Shown here one piece after another: positions 63,092 to 64,000 of a DNA stretch of 64,000 bases. Source of the DNA: Microbacterium sp. (lineage in GTDB: Bacteria; Actinomycetota; Actinomycetes; Actinomycetales; Microbacteriaceae); the NCBI RefSeq assembly GCF_017305435.1, contig NZ_JAFKIP010000008.1, positions 1 to 64,000 of the forward strand, given 5' to 3'. A program made the translations under genes and the position numbers. Below the pieces are notes generated by a model. That model saw nothing but the letters and a program-made list of their open reading frames with translations, had not been told where the DNA came from and did no database searches. Numbering within the stretch: position 1 is the first letter of the stretch; the number at the start of each line of letters is the position of its first letter.

Positions 63092-64000
63092 TCAGTCGGC
63101 CGGCGCCGCGGTCACGGGTCCGCGCCCGGCGACGAGCGCCCGCTCGTCCGCGCGATGCTTGCGCCGTGCCCAACGGGCGGGCGTCGCCTCACCGTCCCAC
63201 ACCTGGATGATGCCCCACGCCGTCGCCGTGAGCGGAACGGCCAGCACGGCGCCGACGATCCCGCCCAGGACGGTGCCGGCCGTCAGCGCGATCAGGACGA
63301 CGAAGGCGTGCAGCTTCATGGACCGGCCCATGAGCACGGGCTGCAGGAAATTGCCCTCGAGCTGGTTCACGAGCACGACGACGCCGACGACGAGGAGCGC
63401 GACGACCCATCCGTTGGCGACGAGCGCGACGAGCGCGGCGAGGATCCCGGCGAGGGTCGCGCCGACGAACGGGATGAACGCGAGGAGGAACACGAGCACC
63501 GCGAGCGGGACGGCGAGCGGCACCTGGAGGATGAGGAGACCGATGAGGATGCCGAGGGCATCCACCGCCGCGACCGAGGCCGTCCCCCGCACGTACGAGC
63601 CGAAGACGCTGACCGTCTTCGAGCCGATGCGGACGGCGCGGGCGTACTTCTCGCCCTCGAAAGGCCGCAGCACGAACGCCCACATCTGCGGCCCGTCCTT
63701 CAGGAAGAAGAAGAGCACGACGACGAGCAGGATGAACCCCGTCACGAACGAGGCGACGGCGCTCACCCCCGCGAGCGCCCCCGAGCCGAACTGTGCCGAC
63801 GTGAGGAAGTCGGTCGCCGAATCGACCCACTGATCGATCTGCGCCTGGTCGATCGAGAACGGCAGCGTCGAGATCCAGTCCATGAGCTGCTGGAATCCCT
63901 GCTGCGCCTTCGTCGAGAGCTCCTCCCACTGGCCGCGCACCGCTGCGACGATGAGCCAGCCGATCCCGGCGAGGATCGCGACGACGACCAGCAGCACGAG
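63092..64000 (-). CDS. AI-2E-family transporter, N-terminus beyond the window
   Basis: The C-terminal 303 residues are present; the reading frame is open at base 64000, so the start lies outside. The family (PerM/AI-2E exporter) signatures are LFFFLKDGPQMW, RPFEGEKYARA, LLAFIPFVGATLAGI and VNQLEGNFLQPVLMGRSMKLHA. Eight membrane helices are typical, about six of them here. Substrates vary (ions, signals). The stop is directly adjacent to the stop of the convergent lipoprotein gene. Confidence 0.9.
   Translation of the reverse strand, partial: LVLLVVVAILAGIGWLIVAAVRGQWEELSTKAQQGFQQLMDWISTLPFSIDQAQIDQWVDSATDFLTSAQFGSGALAGVSAVASFVTGFILLVVVLFFFLKDGPQMWAFVLRPFEGEKYARAVRIGSKTVSVFGSYVRGTASVAAVDALGILIGLLILQVPLAVPLAVLVFLLAFIPFVGATLAGILAALVALVANGWVVALLVVGVVVLVNQLEGNFLQPVLMGRSMKLHAFVVLIALTAGTVLGGIVGAVLAVPLTATAWGIIQVWDGEATPARWARRKHRADERALVAGRGPVTAAPAD

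Overview
The window is high-GC DNA from an actinobacterium, most probably Microbacteriaceae and close to Microbacterium. This is inferred from the GC-rich codon use, the very frequent heptamer GGATGCC/GGCATCC in genes, TANNNT promoters placed 6 to 10 bases before start codons (leaderless mRNAs), and the gene families present. It falls into an accessory part (about 1-22,600) and a chromosomal core (about 22,700-64,000), with a second very small insertion near 46.3-47.7 kb.

Region 1 (1-22,600) is a metal-resistance and envelope island. Nearly all genes run on the + strand and many overlap by 1-4 bases. It starts with an ACR3-like permease, a CmtR Cd/Pb sensor (all three metal-binding cysteines in register), a CC-containing small protein and a CtpG-type P1B ATPase. 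A long extracytoplasmic set follows: DsbA-like oxidoreductase, flavoprotein monooxygenase, CopC, zinc ribbon, signal peptidase II (LspA), TlpA-like lipoprotein, CcdA, ResB, CtaG, apolipoprotein N-acyltransferase (Lnt), two M23 peptidases, CcsB/ResC, a CopD-CtaG fusion and a DUF4307 protein. At the right end a P1B-4 ATPase (- strand) and its SmtB/CzrA-like regulator diverge from an operator palindrome. Short related repeats lie in inverted orientation at both ends (20-137 and 22,523-22,584), as expected for recombinase-bound ends of a mobile element. No integrase or transposase lies inside the window.

Region 2 (22.7-36 kb) carries livHMGF (- strand, no livK), divergent from guaB. A DUF559 nuclease-like gene, a sarcosine-oxidase-like flavoenzyme, a TMEM175-type channel, guaB3, SURF1, a DUF3817 protein and guaA follow, so three purine genes are grouped.

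Region 3 (36-46 kb) holds a BAX inhibitor-1 protein, a glycerophosphodiesterase, an ABC exporter whose ATPase gene is frameshifted, a large secreted subtilase and small membrane or lipoprotein genes. At 46,298-47,682 an exact 35-bp direct repeat, one copy being the 3' end of a tRNA-Met-like gene, brackets a 1.35-kb two-gene cassette.

Region 4 (47.8-64 kb) has a PspC/YccF envelope-stress cluster with its histidine kinase and LuxR-type regulator, pcrA, an SseB-like protein, a LigD-type polymerase, and a surface cluster (LAQSG-tailed protein, DUF916 protein, purple acid phosphatase with a WxL-like tail, HupE). It ends in a partial AI-2E transporter.

The most unusual non-coding signal is a set of intergenic arrays of short half-sites with fixed 19- or 21-bp periodicity (28,621; 29,638; 35,872; 38,105; 52,350; a simpler palindrome at 56,031). 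Each sits at the 3' end of a + strand gene. Two pairs share exactly the same geometry although they lie 1 kb or 16 kb apart.
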